From assembly GCA_050251195.1 (NCBI GenBank), contig JBFWNG010000017.1, positions 1-64,000 on the forward strand: a DNA stretch of 64,000 nt. The letters run 5' to 3'. The DNA is from JBFWNG01 sp050251195 (GTDB taxonomy: Bacteria > Bdellovibrionota_B > Oligoflexia > Oligoflexales > Oligoflexaceae). Numbering within the stretch: the first letter of the stretch is position 1; every line of letters begins with the position of its first letter. Under the pieces are notes generated by a model, which was not told the DNA's origin, did no database searches, and saw nothing but the letters and a program-made list of their open reading frames with translations. A program made the translations under genes and the position numbers. Shown in pieces: positions 33,579 through 42,370 of the stretch.

Positions 33579-34823
33579 ATGCAGGCTTTGATAGGAATTT
33601 GTGCATTTGTAGGCATTGCTTGGATCCTTAGCGAAGATAGAAAAAAAATCAAACCTCGTCAAATCATAGCCGGTTTGCTCTTGCAAGCCGGCTTGGCGTT
33701 TTTGCTTCTAAAAGTTCCATATTTTCGTGGTTGGGTAGAGGTTGCCAATGCGTTTGTGGCGATCGTGGAAAATGCAACTCAGAACGCTGCCTCATTCATG
33801 TTCGGATATTTAGCGGGTGGAGACGCACCATTTGATATCGTTCGTCCTAACGCTGGTTTTATCGTAGCCTTTCGGGTTCTGCCCCTCGTTGTTGTCATGA
33901 GTGCTCTATCAGCCTTGCTTTTTCATTGGAATATTCTTCCACTGGTAGTTCGCAGCATGGCCTTCGTCCTGAGTAAGACGCTCAAGATAAGTGGCGCGTC
34001 TGGATTAGCAGCTGCTGCTGACGTGTTTTTGGGAATTGCTGAAGCACCACTGTTTGTTCGGCCATATTTGGGTCGAATGACTCGTGCAGAGCTTTTCATG
34101 GTGATGTCATGCGGCATGGCATCGGTCGCAGGTACTGTGATGGTTCTATATGCAAGTGTCTTGAACCCAGTCATTCCAGATGCAATAGGTCACATACTTG
34201 TGGCTTCCGTGATCTCAGTCCCGGCAGCTCTGGTGCTAGCCCAAATTTTGGTGCCTGAAAAAGATGAAACCGCGCTAAGCGGTGAAGCCTGGCGCGTCGA
34301 AAAAACTGCCGAGAGCAGCTTGGATGCGATCGTGAAGGGAACGAGCGATGGTATCCAGATGCTGATTAACATCGTAGCATTGATCATGGTTATATTTGCT
34401 CTAGTGCATCTTACAAATGGGATATTTGCGTTAGCGGGTGAAGTAGGCGGTGCGCCGATAACAATTCAAAGATTGCTTTCGTGGCCTCTTTATCCATTTG
34501 TATGGCTTATGGGCGTTCCGTCAACAGAAGTATCTCAGGGAGCAAATTTGATGTCGACCAAGATTCTTATGAACGAGTTTGTTGCTTACTTGGATATGGC
34601 CAAACTGGATTCTCAGGCGCTGTCGTCGAACGCTAGGCTAATTATGACCTATGGAATGTGTGGGTTTGCAAATCTAGCCAGTCTAGGGATTTTGATCGGG
34701 ACGCTAACAGCGATTATTCCAGAACGTCGTAAAGAAGTGATTGGACTTGGCTTCAAGAGTTTGGTTGTAGGAAATCTAGCGACAATGATGACGGGCGCTC
34801 TTGCTGGACTGTTGCTGAATTAA
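33579..34823 (+). CDS. nupC: Concentrative nucleoside transporter (NupC type)
   Basis: A 414-residue inner-membrane protein of the CNT family with nucleoside-gate motifs such as GFIVAFRVLPLVVVMSAL, FLGIAEAPLFVRP and YGMCGFANLASLGIL. It imports nucleosides with H+ or Na+. I chose the ATG at 33579 (AAAGGTAGTTGGAAC in front); the TTG seven codons earlier is too close to its GGAG. Its link to the metal and redox genes is not obvious. Confidence 0.9.
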   Translation: MQALIGICAFVGIAWILSEDRKKIKPRQIIAGLLLQAGLAFLLLKVPYFRGWVEVANAFVAIVENATQNAASFMFGYLAGGDAPFDIVRPNAGFIVAFRVLPLVVVMSALSALLFHWNILPLVVRSMAFVLSKTLKISGASGLAAAADVFLGIAEAPLFVRPYLGRMTRAELFMVMSCGMASVAGTVMVLYASVLNPVIPDAIGHILVASVISVPAALVLAQILVPEKDETALSGEAWRVEKTAESSLDAIVKGTSDGIQMLINIVALIMVIFALVHLTNGIFALAGEVGGAPITIQRLLSWPLYPFVWLMGVPSTEVSQGANLMSTKILMNEFVAYLDMAKLDSQALSSNARLIMTYGMCGFANLASLGILIGTLTAIIPERRKEVIGLGFKSLVVGNLATMMTGALAGLLLN

Positions 34824-34907
34824 ATCATTTGAGATGTGGATTACATGATTCGTCGCATTTCTCGCCTCCCCACTTTGCCTGACGGCTCGGGCGAGGGAGG
34901 GCTCGAA

Positions 34908-35081
34908 ATGACTCAAACGAATCAAATCCAAAAAAATAGCGACGATTTCAAGTTGGCGATTGTCATTCGCATCGAGGGTTACAACAGCAGAGCGCTGGTG
35001 CTCCGCTTTGCTGGCATTGCTGCTGCGATGATCGCCGTGGCGGCGAAAATTGCGGTCATGTTCATGGCGCGGGCGCATTAG
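34908..35081 (+). CDS. Small single-pass membrane protein, unknown
   Basis: A 57-residue protein with a polar N-terminus and one C-terminal membrane helix (about residues 33-54). GGAGGG lies 6 bases before the ATG. Longer forms upstream have no site. No family is recognised. The good ribosome binding site and clean topology make it a plausible gene. Confidence 0.45.
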   Translation: MTQTNQIQKNSDDFKLAIVIRIEGYNSRALVLRFAGIAAAMIAVAAKIAVMFMARAH

Positions 35082-35107
35082 GCGCCACTTTCCACGGTCT
35101 GGCTGTA

Positions 35108-35199
35108 ATACCAGCGGGGATGGAATCCCGACATATCGCGGGCGTGCGGTTGTCCCGGGCGGCAATTTGCTGCTTTAGGGATTCCGACCTGTATGGTAT
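35108..35199. repeat. Two-step inverted repeat in a non-coding stretch
   Basis: ATACCA, 8 bases, GGAATCCC is mirrored after 48 bases by GGGATTCC, 8 bases, TGGTAT. Both arms have the same spacing, so the whole could fold into a long interrupted hairpin. It lies in 254 bases with no convincing gene (35082-35335), 137 bases before the OLD gene, at a change of gene content. Confidence 0.4.
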
Positions 35200-35335
35200 C
35201 GTCACCCCTTATTTTGGCCAGGTGCGTTAAATTTGTAACTGGCTTTCAATAGATTATTGGAAAAACCGACGCGCTGTCCCTATTGGAGTCGTAAGCGAAA
35301 CGCAAGACGGAAGCCGTTTGACCAGGGGGAAGATT

Positions 35336-37450
35336 GTGGGAATGCGCCTCGTCAGCTATCGTGTAACTGACTTTCGTAGTGTGAAGGACAGCGGTTGGAT
35401 TGCAGCGGACAACGTGTCTGCGCATATTGGCATTAACGAGTCTGGGAAGACGAATCTCCTTCTACCTTTGTGGAAATTAAAGCCCGCAAAGGGTGGTGAG
35501 ATTAACCCGATCGCCGATTATCCCCGCGCTCGTTATAATGAGATCCGCAGCCTTCCCGACAAAGCGAAGCCCATTTTTATTCGCGCCCGCTTTGAACTGG
35601 ATTCTGAGGCCGCCAAGGAAGTTGCTAAACTCTCTGGGGTTGACCCGAAAGATGTCGCCGTTGTCGAGGTTTCGCGCAGATATGATGGCACGCACTTGGT
35701 GTCGTTTCCTGAGGCGTCGCTACCGTCCAGCGTCGATAAAGCGACGGTCCTTCAGCTGATAGAAGCCGCAAAATCCGAAATAGTTGATCTCCGCGAGGCC
35801 AATAAAACGGAAGAGACCTTCAAGGTAGCTCTTGTCGCCGCTATGACCTCGGCTATCACTGCTGTTTCCGCCTCTGACGAGCAAATCCAGCGAGATGCGC
35901 TTGTCGGTCTGATCGAGGATCTAAAGGGCACGGATCTCTCGAAAGCAGCTGCCAAGTCCGTCCTCAAGCCGAGGTTTGAACGGTTGCTTGCAGAGCTTGA
36001 GGTAGAGTGCAAAGCCATTTCGAGGCCACATCCTGATGCGTCGAAGGCTGCCCGTGAGCGGGCGTTATCTGAGCTTCCGTTCTTTGTCTACTACTCGAAC
36101 TATGGAAACCTGGACTCCGAGATTTATCTGCCGCATGTGATCGAAAACATGAAGAGGACGGACCTCGCCGGCAAAGAAGAGGCGAAAGCGCGAACACTGA
36201 AGGTCCTGTTTCAATTCGTCAAGCTCAAGCCCGAGGAGATACTAGCTTTAGGTCAAAAGCACGTTACGGTGCCGAACCCCAATAAAGATCAGGTAGAACA
36301 ATCGGCCATTGCCACGAGAGAGCGTGAGATCCTCCTGCAATCGGCTTCGACGACGTTAACCAGAAAATTTGGCGAGTGGTGGAAGCAGGGCGACTATAAT
36401 TTTCGGTTTCAGGCCGATGGAAACCACTTTCGAATCTGGGTTAGTGACAAGCTACGTCCAGAACCCATTGAATTAGAAAGTCGAAGCACTGGGCTTCAGT
36501 GGTTCCTCAGCTTTTATCTGATTTTCCTGGTCGAGAGTGAGGATACGCACGAAAATGCGATTCTGTTGTTGGACGAGCCAGGGATGACGCTTCATCCACT
36601 GGCCCAGAAAGACTTGTCCGACTTTTTCGAAGGTCTTTCCGCGAGCAATCAGATTCTCTACACGACTCATTCACCGTTTATGATTGATGCTGACCGCTTG
36701 GATCGGGTAAAGGCTGTGTACGTTGATGAGCAAGGGATGACAGTTGTTTCTGCCGATCTTCGTGCGCCCAAACCGAAGTCGATCGAAGAAAAGTCGATCT
36801 ATTCTGTACACGCGGCGATGGGACTTTCGGTGTCCGATGCTCTATTGCAAGGTTGTCAGACGGTCCTCGTCGAGGGCGCCTCGGACCTTCACTATTTGTC
36901 CGCGATTCGAAACGTCTTGATCGGAGCTGGTGCGATTAAGCCTTGCCGCGATCTTGTCTTTCTTCCTAGCGGAGGGACTAAAGGCATCAAGGCCGTTATC
37001 CCAATTATCTCCGCTAAGAATGACCAGCTTCCTTTTGTCGTGCTAGACGGCGACGAAAATGGCCGAGTGCTCGCAACTTCTCTGCGCAAGGACTTATTCG
37101 CAGGCGACCAAGAAGCGATCATTGGGGTGGACGAGTTTACTGGTATGGCATCGTCCGAAGTTGAGGATTTGATTCCGCAACAGGTCTTGATTGCTGTCCT
37201 GTCGCGCATGTTTCGGAGCGCTGAAGACGACTTCGACAGTGGAAAAGTCGACGTTTCTCGGCCAATCCTGCCGCAGGCTGAGGCGTTTGCAAAAGCCCAT
37301 GCGGTCGAACTCGAAAAAGGCTGGAAGGTCGAGGTTGCTAAAAATGTGAAGCTTAGGATGCTAAAAGATCCAAAGGCACTTCTCGACGACGCAGAGAAGT
37401 TTTCGGCCTGCAAGAAACTCTTCGAACGCCTGGTGCTGAGGGCTAAGTAG
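35336..37450 (+). CDS. OLD-family ATPase-TOPRIM nuclease
   Basis: A 704-residue protein. The N-terminal ABC-type ATPase has Walker A GINESGKTNLL (about residue 31), a long coiled-coil insertion, and Walker B ILLLDEPGMTLHP, then a His in TTHSPFM. The C-terminal TOPRIM nuclease has VEGASD (about residue 510) and VLDGDENG. OLD nucleases cleave DNA and often defend against phage. No UvrD-like helicase partner (as in Gabija) is adjacent, so it is a stand-alone class 1-like form. The GTG at 35336 is 6 bases after AGGGGG; an ATG two codons on is possible. Confidence 0.85.
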   Translation: MGMRLVSYRVTDFRSVKDSGWIAADNVSAHIGINESGKTNLLLPLWKLKPAKGGEINPIADYPRARYNEIRSLPDKAKPIFIRARFELDSEAAKEVAKLSGVDPKDVAVVEVSRRYDGTHLVSFPEASLPSSVDKATVLQLIEAAKSEIVDLREANKTEETFKVALVAAMTSAITAVSASDEQIQRDALVGLIEDLKGTDLSKAAAKSVLKPRFERLLAELEVECKAISRPHPDASKAARERALSELPFFVYYSNYGNLDSEIYLPHVIENMKRTDLAGKEEAKARTLKVLFQFVKLKPEEILALGQKHVTVPNPNKDQVEQSAIATREREILLQSASTTLTRKFGEWWKQGDYNFRFQADGNHFRIWVSDKLRPEPIELESRSTGLQWFLSFYLIFLVESEDTHENAILLLDEPGMTLHPLAQKDLSDFFEGLSASNQILYTTHSPFMIDADRLDRVKAVYVDEQGMTVVSADLRAPKPKSIEEKSIYSVHAAMGLSVSDALLQGCQTVLVEGASDLHYLSAIRNVLIGAGAIKPCRDLVFLPSGGTKGIKAVIPIISAKNDQLPFVVLDGDENGRVLATSLRKDLFAGDQEAIIGVDEFTGMASSEVEDLIPQQVLIAVLSRMFRSAEDDFDSGKVDVSRPILPQAEAFAKAHAVELEKGWKVEVAKNVKLRMLKDPKALLDDAEKFSACKKLFERLVLRAK

Positions 37451-37509
37451 CTCATAGGCATAGGTGGTATTCATGTTCGTCCCGCCGCCGATTGCGAAGT
37501 CGGACGAGA

Positions 37510-37896
37510 TTAGTTGGAAAGTCCGCGCCCACTCAGCAGTGCGCGGACCTTGGCCGGCAATTCCCGCGCCAGATGCGGCTTATCGACGAAGCTGTCGAAG
37601 CCGGCGTTGCGGGCTATTGCTTCTGCGAGTACATCATTCGAGACCAGTAAGACTGGAACTTGATCTAGGTACTTTGTGCCTCGAATCCACACGAGCAAAT
37701 CTCGGCCGGACATCTCACGCATGTGAAGATCTGTCACGATAATATCCGGCCTACAGTCAGAGGCGAGGCGTAGAAGAGCTTCTTCGGCGCAACATGCCTC
37801 ATGGCAATGAAATCCTTCCTGGCGCAACACATGAGTCATGAGCCAGCGAAAGTCAGGATGGTCATCAACAATCAAGACGGTGACGCTGCTGGGCAT
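37510..37896 (-). CDS. Single-domain response regulator
   Basis: A 128-residue CheY-like receiver. Acidic residues are in VLIVDDHPD, the phospho-acceptor Asp in IIVTDLHMREMSG, the Thr/Ser position in VLLVSND and the Lys in FVDKPH. No output domain follows, so it must act by protein contact. It could serve the CheA or the hybrid kinase encoded on this element. It is divergent from an XRE gene, with repeats between. The frame ends 60 bases after the OLD gene, on the opposite strand. Confidence 0.85.
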   Translation of the reverse strand: MPSSVTVLIVDDHPDFRWLMTHVLRQEGFHCHEACCAEEALLRLASDCRPDIIVTDLHMREMSGRDLLVWIRGTKYLDQVPVLLVSNDVLAEAIARNAGFDSFVDKPHLARELPAKVRALLSGRGLSN

Positions 37897-37929
37897 AGAT
37901 TCTGTCCTTTCGACCCCTTAGCGAAAAAT

Positions 37930-37977
37930 ACGCTAGTTTACTGACGTTCTATACGCTAGTCAAGAACGCTACGCTAG
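37930..37977. repeat. Three ACGCTAG direct repeats
   Basis: ACGCTAG occurs at 37930-37936, 37953-37959 and 37971-37977, spaced 23 and 18 bases apart. They lie between the divergent response-regulator and XRE genes, ending 4 bases before the XRE start. They look like operators for the XRE regulator. Confidence 0.55.
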
Positions 37978-37981
37978 CTTT

Positions 37982-38200
37982 ATGAGAAAGCTGGAGTCGT
38001 ACCTAAAACAAGTTGGCCGAAACCTTAAAGCCGCGAGAGTCCGTCGAGGATACCGTCAACAGGATATCGAGGAACTGATCGGCCTGAACAATCGGCACTA
38101 CCAAAGCATTGAGGCTGGCAAGGTCAATGTTCGGGTTGGCACGCTCCGAGATCTTGCCAAGCTGTTCAAAACCACCGTTGAAGAGTTGGTAAAGGAATAG
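37982..38200 (+). CDS. Small XRE-family regulator
   Basis: A 72-residue helix-turn-helix protein of the Cro/C1 type, with core helices around RQQDIEELIGLNNRHYQSIE and LRDLAKLFKTTVEELV. It has no extra domain. There is no ribosome binding site before its ATG, so it may be read from a leaderless transcript. The three repeats just upstream suggest it represses itself and perhaps the opposite gene. Confidence 0.85.
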   Translation: MRKLESYLKQVGRNLKAARVRRGYRQQDIEELIGLNNRHYQSIEAGKVNVRVGTLRDLAKLFKTTVEELVKE

Positions 38201-38419
38201 CTACTCAGAGTGCAGGTTTTCACCGATGGCGTTCACTGCTTGTGAAAGGTCGAGCAGTTGGTCAGCTATCCCTTTGAGCCCCATTTCAGAGAATGGCGGC
38301 TCACCTGTGGCCATCAAAAAGACCTCTCCGAGTCCACGCAGCTTTTTCGCAACGTCCCACAGATCTCCGGCGTAATCCTGGAATCTGTTTACGGGCCTTG
38401 TGAGTTTGCTTCGCTTCAT
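38201..38419 (-). CDS. Hypothetical 72-residue protein
   Basis: A small helical protein with a basic N-terminus. GGGA is near the ATG. It abuts the stop of the convergent XRE gene and is divergent from a second XRE gene, with shared operator-like repeats in between. No family is recognised. Confidence 0.55.
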   Translation of the reverse strand: MKRSKLTRPVNRFQDYAGDLWDVAKKLRGLGEVFLMATGEPPFSEMGLKGIADQLLDLSQAVNAIGENLHSE

Positions 38420-38435
38420 TTTATCCCAACGCGTT

Positions 38436-38521
38436 GATTAAATCACAATTATTTGTAGTTAATCACTTGAGCTGTGGCCCGTCAACAAAATTGAGTAAGT
38501 TAAAGTTTTAGTGATTTAATC
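38436..38521. promoter_or_regulatory. Inverted 11-bp operator repeats
   Basis: GATTAAATCAC (38436-38446) and GTGATTTAATC (38511-38521) are exact reverse complements. A partial third copy, GTTAATCACTT, lies at 38458-38468. They flank the promoter region between the divergent genes at 38419 and 38536, and are likely binding sites of the XRE protein encoded at 38536. Confidence 0.65.
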
Positions 38522-38535
38522 GAGTTAGTGAACGC

Positions 38536-38760
38536 ATGGCAAAAGTTAAGAAAACTAAGACCGAGGAAGCCAGCACCCCCGCAAGGCTTAAGGTTCTGCG
38601 CGAGGCTATGGGATGGTCTATGAGCGAGGTAGCCCGCCGATTCGGCGTCACGCCGAGCGCGGTCAGCAAGTGGGAAAGCGGCGAGATCTCAATGTCTGGC
38701 CCGGCTCTTAAGTTGCTTGAGATCTTTGAAGAGAAAGCTGCGAAGTTCGGCGCAAGTTGA
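38536..38760 (+). CDS. Small XRE-family regulator
   Basis: A 74-residue protein with a lysine-rich N-terminus and a Cro/C1 helix-turn-helix (MSEVARRFGVTPSAVSKWES). The following segment, SMSGPALKLLEIFEEKA, is typical of MqsA/HigA-like antitoxin-type regulators. No toxin is adjacent. The inverted repeats ahead of it suggest self-repression. Confidence 0.85.
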   Translation: MAKVKKTKTEEASTPARLKVLREAMGWSMSEVARRFGVTPSAVSKWESGEISMSGPALKLLEIFEEKAAKFGAS

Positions 38761-38839
38761 TCTACTCCTAAGTCACTAATATTACTTTCTATGTAAGCAA
38801 TAAAACGATCCTCCCGTTACGAGCGGTCGACGGACATTT

Positions 38840-38866
38840 TTCACAAAAAGTTGCTACATTTGTGAA
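38840..38866. promoter_or_regulatory. AbiE operator-like repeat, copy 1
   Basis: TTCACAAA and TTTGTGAA are arms of a 27-bp imperfect palindrome. The same 27 bases recur at 38894-38920 with one change. Both copies lie just before the AbiEi gene. AbiEi-type antitoxins bind paired inverted repeats in their own promoter. Confidence 0.7.
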
Positions 38867-38893
38867 TCCTGGTGCCCCCACCGGCTGGCTTTT

Positions 38894-38920
38894 TTCACAA
38901 AAAGTTGCTATATTTGTGAA
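38894..38920. promoter_or_regulatory. AbiE operator-like repeat, copy 2
   Basis: The second copy of the 27-bp element, 54 bases after the first, ends 17 bases before the AbiEi start. It contains TTGCTA and TATATT, so the promoter may lie within or across the repeats and be blocked by antitoxin binding. Confidence 0.7.
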
Positions 38921-38937
38921 ATATAGAGAGGCTTGAC

Positions 38938-39546
38938 TTGAAGCAAACTGTTGAAAATTCAGTAAAAAATAAGATCATTGGCCACGGTAGGGGGTGGTGC
39001 TTTACTTCGGGCGACTTCGAGGGCGTAGGGAGTGACGACTCTGTTCGCCAAGCGCTCTCACACCTCCATAAGCAAAAGATTATCCGACGGCTTGCACAGG
39101 GAGTCTATGACTACCCCAAGGAGCACGATGTTCTCGGAATTGTCCCCCCAGACCTGAACCAAGTAGCAAAGGCGATAGCTAAAAAAAATGGCGTTCAAAT
39201 CCAACCCGCCGGAGCCCATGCCGCAAATTTAGCCGGCCTTTCGGAGCAAGTTCCTGGGCGCCTCATATTTTTAACAGAGGGGCCATCAAGGAAAGTCAAA
39301 ATCGGTAATCAGGAAATTATATTTAAAAAAACCACCAGCAAGATCATGTCGTCGGCGGGAACGAGAGAGGGGCTTATTATCCAAGCCTTCAAAAATTTAG
39401 GTAAGGATCATATCGATAAAGTTGTCCGTGCGCGTACTCGCAAATTCCTTGAGCCATCAGGCGAGAAGGAAATACGGAAGAACATGAAATTCGCGCCAGC
39501 ATGGATACGAGCGCTTGTTTTCGAGATCATGGAAATCACAAAATGA
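38938..39546 (+). CDS. AbiEi-type antitoxin (DUF6088-like)
   Basis: A 202-residue protein with an N-terminal winged helix-turn-helix (VRQALSHLHKQKIIRRLAQGVYDY) and a C-terminal domain seen in AbiEi-like antitoxins. It starts with TTG behind GAGAGG. It should repress its operon through the upstream repeats and counteract the AbiEii toxin, as in type IV toxin-antitoxin and abortive-infection systems. The stop overlaps the toxin start by four bases. Confidence 0.8.
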   Translation: MKQTVENSVKNKIIGHGRGWCFTSGDFEGVGSDDSVRQALSHLHKQKIIRRLAQGVYDYPKEHDVLGIVPPDLNQVAKAIAKKNGVQIQPAGAHAANLAGLSEQVPGRLIFLTEGPSRKVKIGNQEIIFKKTTSKIMSSAGTREGLIIQAFKNLGKDHIDKVVRARTRKFLEPSGEKEIRKNMKFAPAWIRALVFEIMEITK

Positions 39547-40556
39547 AAGAAATTTACCTTTTACCAAAAAGCGAGCGAGAACTTTTCTTCCGAGCTGCTG
39601 CGGAGGCGCTCAAAATTTCTTTCGATATCATCGAGAAGGATTATTGGGTTGTTTGGACGCTTGAAAGGGTGTTTGCGTTGGAAGAACTCAAAACGCACCT
39701 GACCTTTAAAGGGGGCACGTCTCTTTCTAAAGTTTATGGAATCATCGACCGTTTCTCTGAAGACATTGACCTATCGATTGAGCGAGATTTTCTTGGGTTT
39801 GATGAAAATAATGATCCAGAAAAGGCGGTATCTAAAAAGAAGCAGCGCGCTGTCATAGATGATTTGTCGAATGCTTGCTCCAAGTACGTTCAAAATAAAA
39901 TGCTTTCTGATTTGAAGGCAAATATCGCTGAAAAAATCGGGACAACTGATGGCTGGCAGCTTGTGGTTGATGGTGATGATCCTGACGGTCAGACACTATT
40001 TTTTGAGTACCCTAGTATCACTTCCAAAGGCGGCTACATTCGCTCGTTTGTGAAGATCGAAATGGGGGCAAGGTCAGAGCACTGGCCTGTGAGCAATCAC
40101 AAAATTCAGAGTTATGCGAAAGAGGCTCTTAAAGAAAAAATTCGCGAGGACGAAATTGTCGTCCGGGTGCTCAATGCGGAAAGAACCTTCTGGGAAAAAG
40201 CGACGATCCTTCATCAATATGCGCATTTACCCGAAGATAAAAAAACACCAGCCAGAATTTCGAGGCATCTTTATGACTTCTTTCGTCTCTTGAACTCGCC
40301 CGTCAAAGGAAAAGCGCTGAGCGAACTCGCGCTACTTGAGCGCGTTGCCATTCATAAAAGCGTTTACTTTGCGTCAGGGTGGGCGAGTTACGGAACGGCC
40401 CGTAAGGGCACTTTAAAGCTGTCTCCTCCAGCGCGGATAATCGCTGAGCTTGAGAAAGACTATGCCTTGATGGAGCCAATGTTTTTTAGGGAAATTCCAG
40501 AATGGAAGCTGATCCTAAAAGCTATCGACGAGTTTGAGCGTGAATTCAATGCCTAG
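39543..40556 (+). CDS. AbiEii-type nucleotidyltransferase toxin
   Basis: A 337-residue protein of the AbiEii/AbiGii toxin family. Nucleotidyltransferase motifs are FKGGTSLSKVYGIIDRFSED and DIDLSIER, and later RVLNAERTFWEKATILHQYA. Such toxins add nucleotides to tRNA ends and stop growth, which can block phage or stabilise a plasmid. It starts inside the antitoxin stop (ATGA). Confidence 0.88.
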   Translation: MKEIYLLPKSERELFFRAAAEALKISFDIIEKDYWVVWTLERVFALEELKTHLTFKGGTSLSKVYGIIDRFSEDIDLSIERDFLGFDENNDPEKAVSKKKQRAVIDDLSNACSKYVQNKMLSDLKANIAEKIGTTDGWQLVVDGDDPDGQTLFFEYPSITSKGGYIRSFVKIEMGARSEHWPVSNHKIQSYAKEALKEKIREDEIVVRVLNAERTFWEKATILHQYAHLPEDKKTPARISRHLYDFFRLLNSPVKGKALSELALLERVAIHKSVYFASGWASYGTARKGTLKLSPPARIIAELEKDYALMEPMFFREIPEWKLILKAIDEFEREFNA

Positions 40557-40558
40557 AG

Positions 40559-42370
40559 CTAGCTCAGAGCCTGAAGCAAGTTAAACATTGGACGAAGCTG
40601 CATCGGTTTTGGCAGAAAATAGTCAGCACCTTTGCTGCTGCAATGCTCAGCAAGGTCGCCATGACCCCGGTTCGAGTGCATGCAAATCTTCGCCGTTATC
40701 CCACGTGCCCTTATAGCAGCGACAGCATCAAATCCATCCCGCTCCGGGTCGCCAAAGTCGATGTCCATAATCACCAGATCCGGCGCACATGTCTCTGAAA
40801 GGCGTACCGCCTCTTCCACGTTGTCCGCTTCAAAAAAATCGATGGCTGTCGCCAAACTCGGGCTATTTGAAATTTGTTCGATCAAGACCGTGCGATATAG
40901 AGCTTCGTCGTCCGCGATAAGCACTTTTAAATTGCGTCCTAGCTGCCGCTGCGTATCCAGGACCTTGCTCTCACAGCCCAAGACACTGACGGAGCCTTGC
41001 GACTCAGGCTGTTCGAAGAATGGTCGCGAGTATTCTGAACTGTGTATGGGCAGTATTCCGTTAAAGCATGGGCGCGTCTCGCTCGCTGGCAGAGTAAAAG
41101 CAAACTCAACACCGCTGCCGTCAGTGAGATTTTGAACGTTAATTTCACCGCCATGCTGATTGATGATTTGTTTGCATATGGCGAGTCCGAGACCAGTCCC
41201 CCCGCGTTTATCCTTTGTGAAAAATGGATCGAACAAATGGGTTAAGTCGCTTTCGGGGATCGCGTTACCTGAATTGGACAAGCGAAATTCTACGAATACA
41301 TTTTTTCCAACACGAATATCTTTCGTTGCGACCTTGATGTGTCCTTTTCCTCGCATAGCCTGCACAGAGTTACTGAAAATGTTATCGAACACCCTTAGCG
41401 CTTTGAGGCCATCAGCTAGCACTTGATGGGTGTGATGTAGCTGATACTCAAGAGTGATGTCTGCATTTTTAAATTCGCCAAATACGGCAGTTAGCGAGGC
41501 TTCTACCAACGTCTCTGGGTTTGCGGATTCCCGTTTGAGTGATACTTGATTTCCCATCAGATTGATGTCGCTCATGATCAAATTGATCTTCTTCATCGAA
41601 CGTCTGACGTCGGGCAGATACCTTTTTGCCACCGACTGTAGCTGGCCTGGATTCTTGCTTGTTTCCAATAGTCCAAGCATCCCCTCAATCATTGTGAATG
41701 GTCGTCTTAGATCATGTGCCAGCATTTTGCTGGTTAAGGCGATAGCGTGATTGGTATGGACGTCTCGTTCCATCTTGGAAACTTTTGCAAAAATACTCTG
41801 ATTATAGGATTCGAGGACCCGGCTAACTCCAAAAATCATGGCGCAGAGCATCATTAGAGCCATGACGATCGTCCATGGGAGCTCTTGAATGGCGCCAAGA
41901 ATACTTCCGGCGTCACGGTATCGAGCTTTGATGATGACCCGATCGTCATCTTGCCCGGTTTCGATTGGGAACGTAATTTCGGAATAGCCGCTTCTCAGGT
42001 GTTCAGCACCTGATTCTCGATCTTCAGGAGCGCAATCGGACAATGTACTGGCCAAGATCTGCCGCCCCTGCGCTTTGTATAGGCAAATTCTAAAATCTTG
42101 GACGATACTGGAAGCGTCTTTGACGACTTCATCAATGCGCAGTTGATAAGCCCCAGACTTATGCAGAAAGACCTCTAAAGCGAAGCTATCTTTATGCTTC
42201 TCTAACAGCTGCACGACCGCGCGCTGAGTTGCGACGCGCGCCTGATCGGCCAATAGGCTGTAGAAAGATAACCCGACCAACAAAAAACCTGCGGCCAGTG
42301 CAAGGGAGATCCCGATGATGATCCGCCGAAAGCGTTTTTTTTCATAAGAAATAGAGGTCAAGCTAGTCAT
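40559..42370 (-). CDS. Hybrid sensor histidine kinase with receiver domain
   Basis: A 603-residue inner-membrane kinase. Two membrane segments (about residues 15-38 and 170-192) frame a periplasmic domain of about 130 residues. HisKA follows with AHDLRRPFTMIEGML (His at about 218), then HATPase with FSNSVQAM and GTGLGLAICKQII, and a C-terminal receiver (Asp in LVIMDIDFG, Lys in FLPKPM). It starts at ATG 42370 behind AGAGGTC and overlaps the binding-protein gene. The pairing with a periplasmic binding protein resembles LuxQ-LuxP. It probably controls the sigma-54 activator encoded at 45889. Confidence 0.9.
   Translation of the reverse strand: MTSLTSISYEKKRFRRIIIGISLALAAGFLLVGLSFYSLLADQARVATQRAVVQLLEKHKDSFALEVFLHKSGAYQLRIDEVVKDASSIVQDFRICLYKAQGRQILASTLSDCAPEDRESGAEHLRSGYSEITFPIETGQDDDRVIIKARYRDAGSILGAIQELPWTIVMALMMLCAMIFGVSRVLESYNQSIFAKVSKMERDVHTNHAIALTSKMLAHDLRRPFTMIEGMLGLLETSKNPGQLQSVAKRYLPDVRRSMKKINLIMSDINLMGNQVSLKRESANPETLVEASLTAVFGEFKNADITLEYQLHHTHQVLADGLKALRVFDNIFSNSVQAMRGKGHIKVATKDIRVGKNVFVEFRLSNSGNAIPESDLTHLFDPFFTKDKRGGTGLGLAICKQIINQHGGEINVQNLTDGSGVEFAFTLPASETRPCFNGILPIHSSEYSRPFFEQPESQGSVSVLGCESKVLDTQRQLGRNLKVLIADDEALYRTVLIEQISNSPSLATAIDFFEADNVEEAVRLSETCAPDLVIMDIDFGDPERDGFDAVAAIRARGITAKICMHSNRGHGDLAEHCSSKGADYFLPKPMQLRPMFNLLQALS

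Noticed and set aside
35082..35335. tRNA or small RNA in the GC-rich stretch before the OLD gene
   Set aside because: The inverted repeats do not make a cloverleaf, and no CCA end or T-loop is present.
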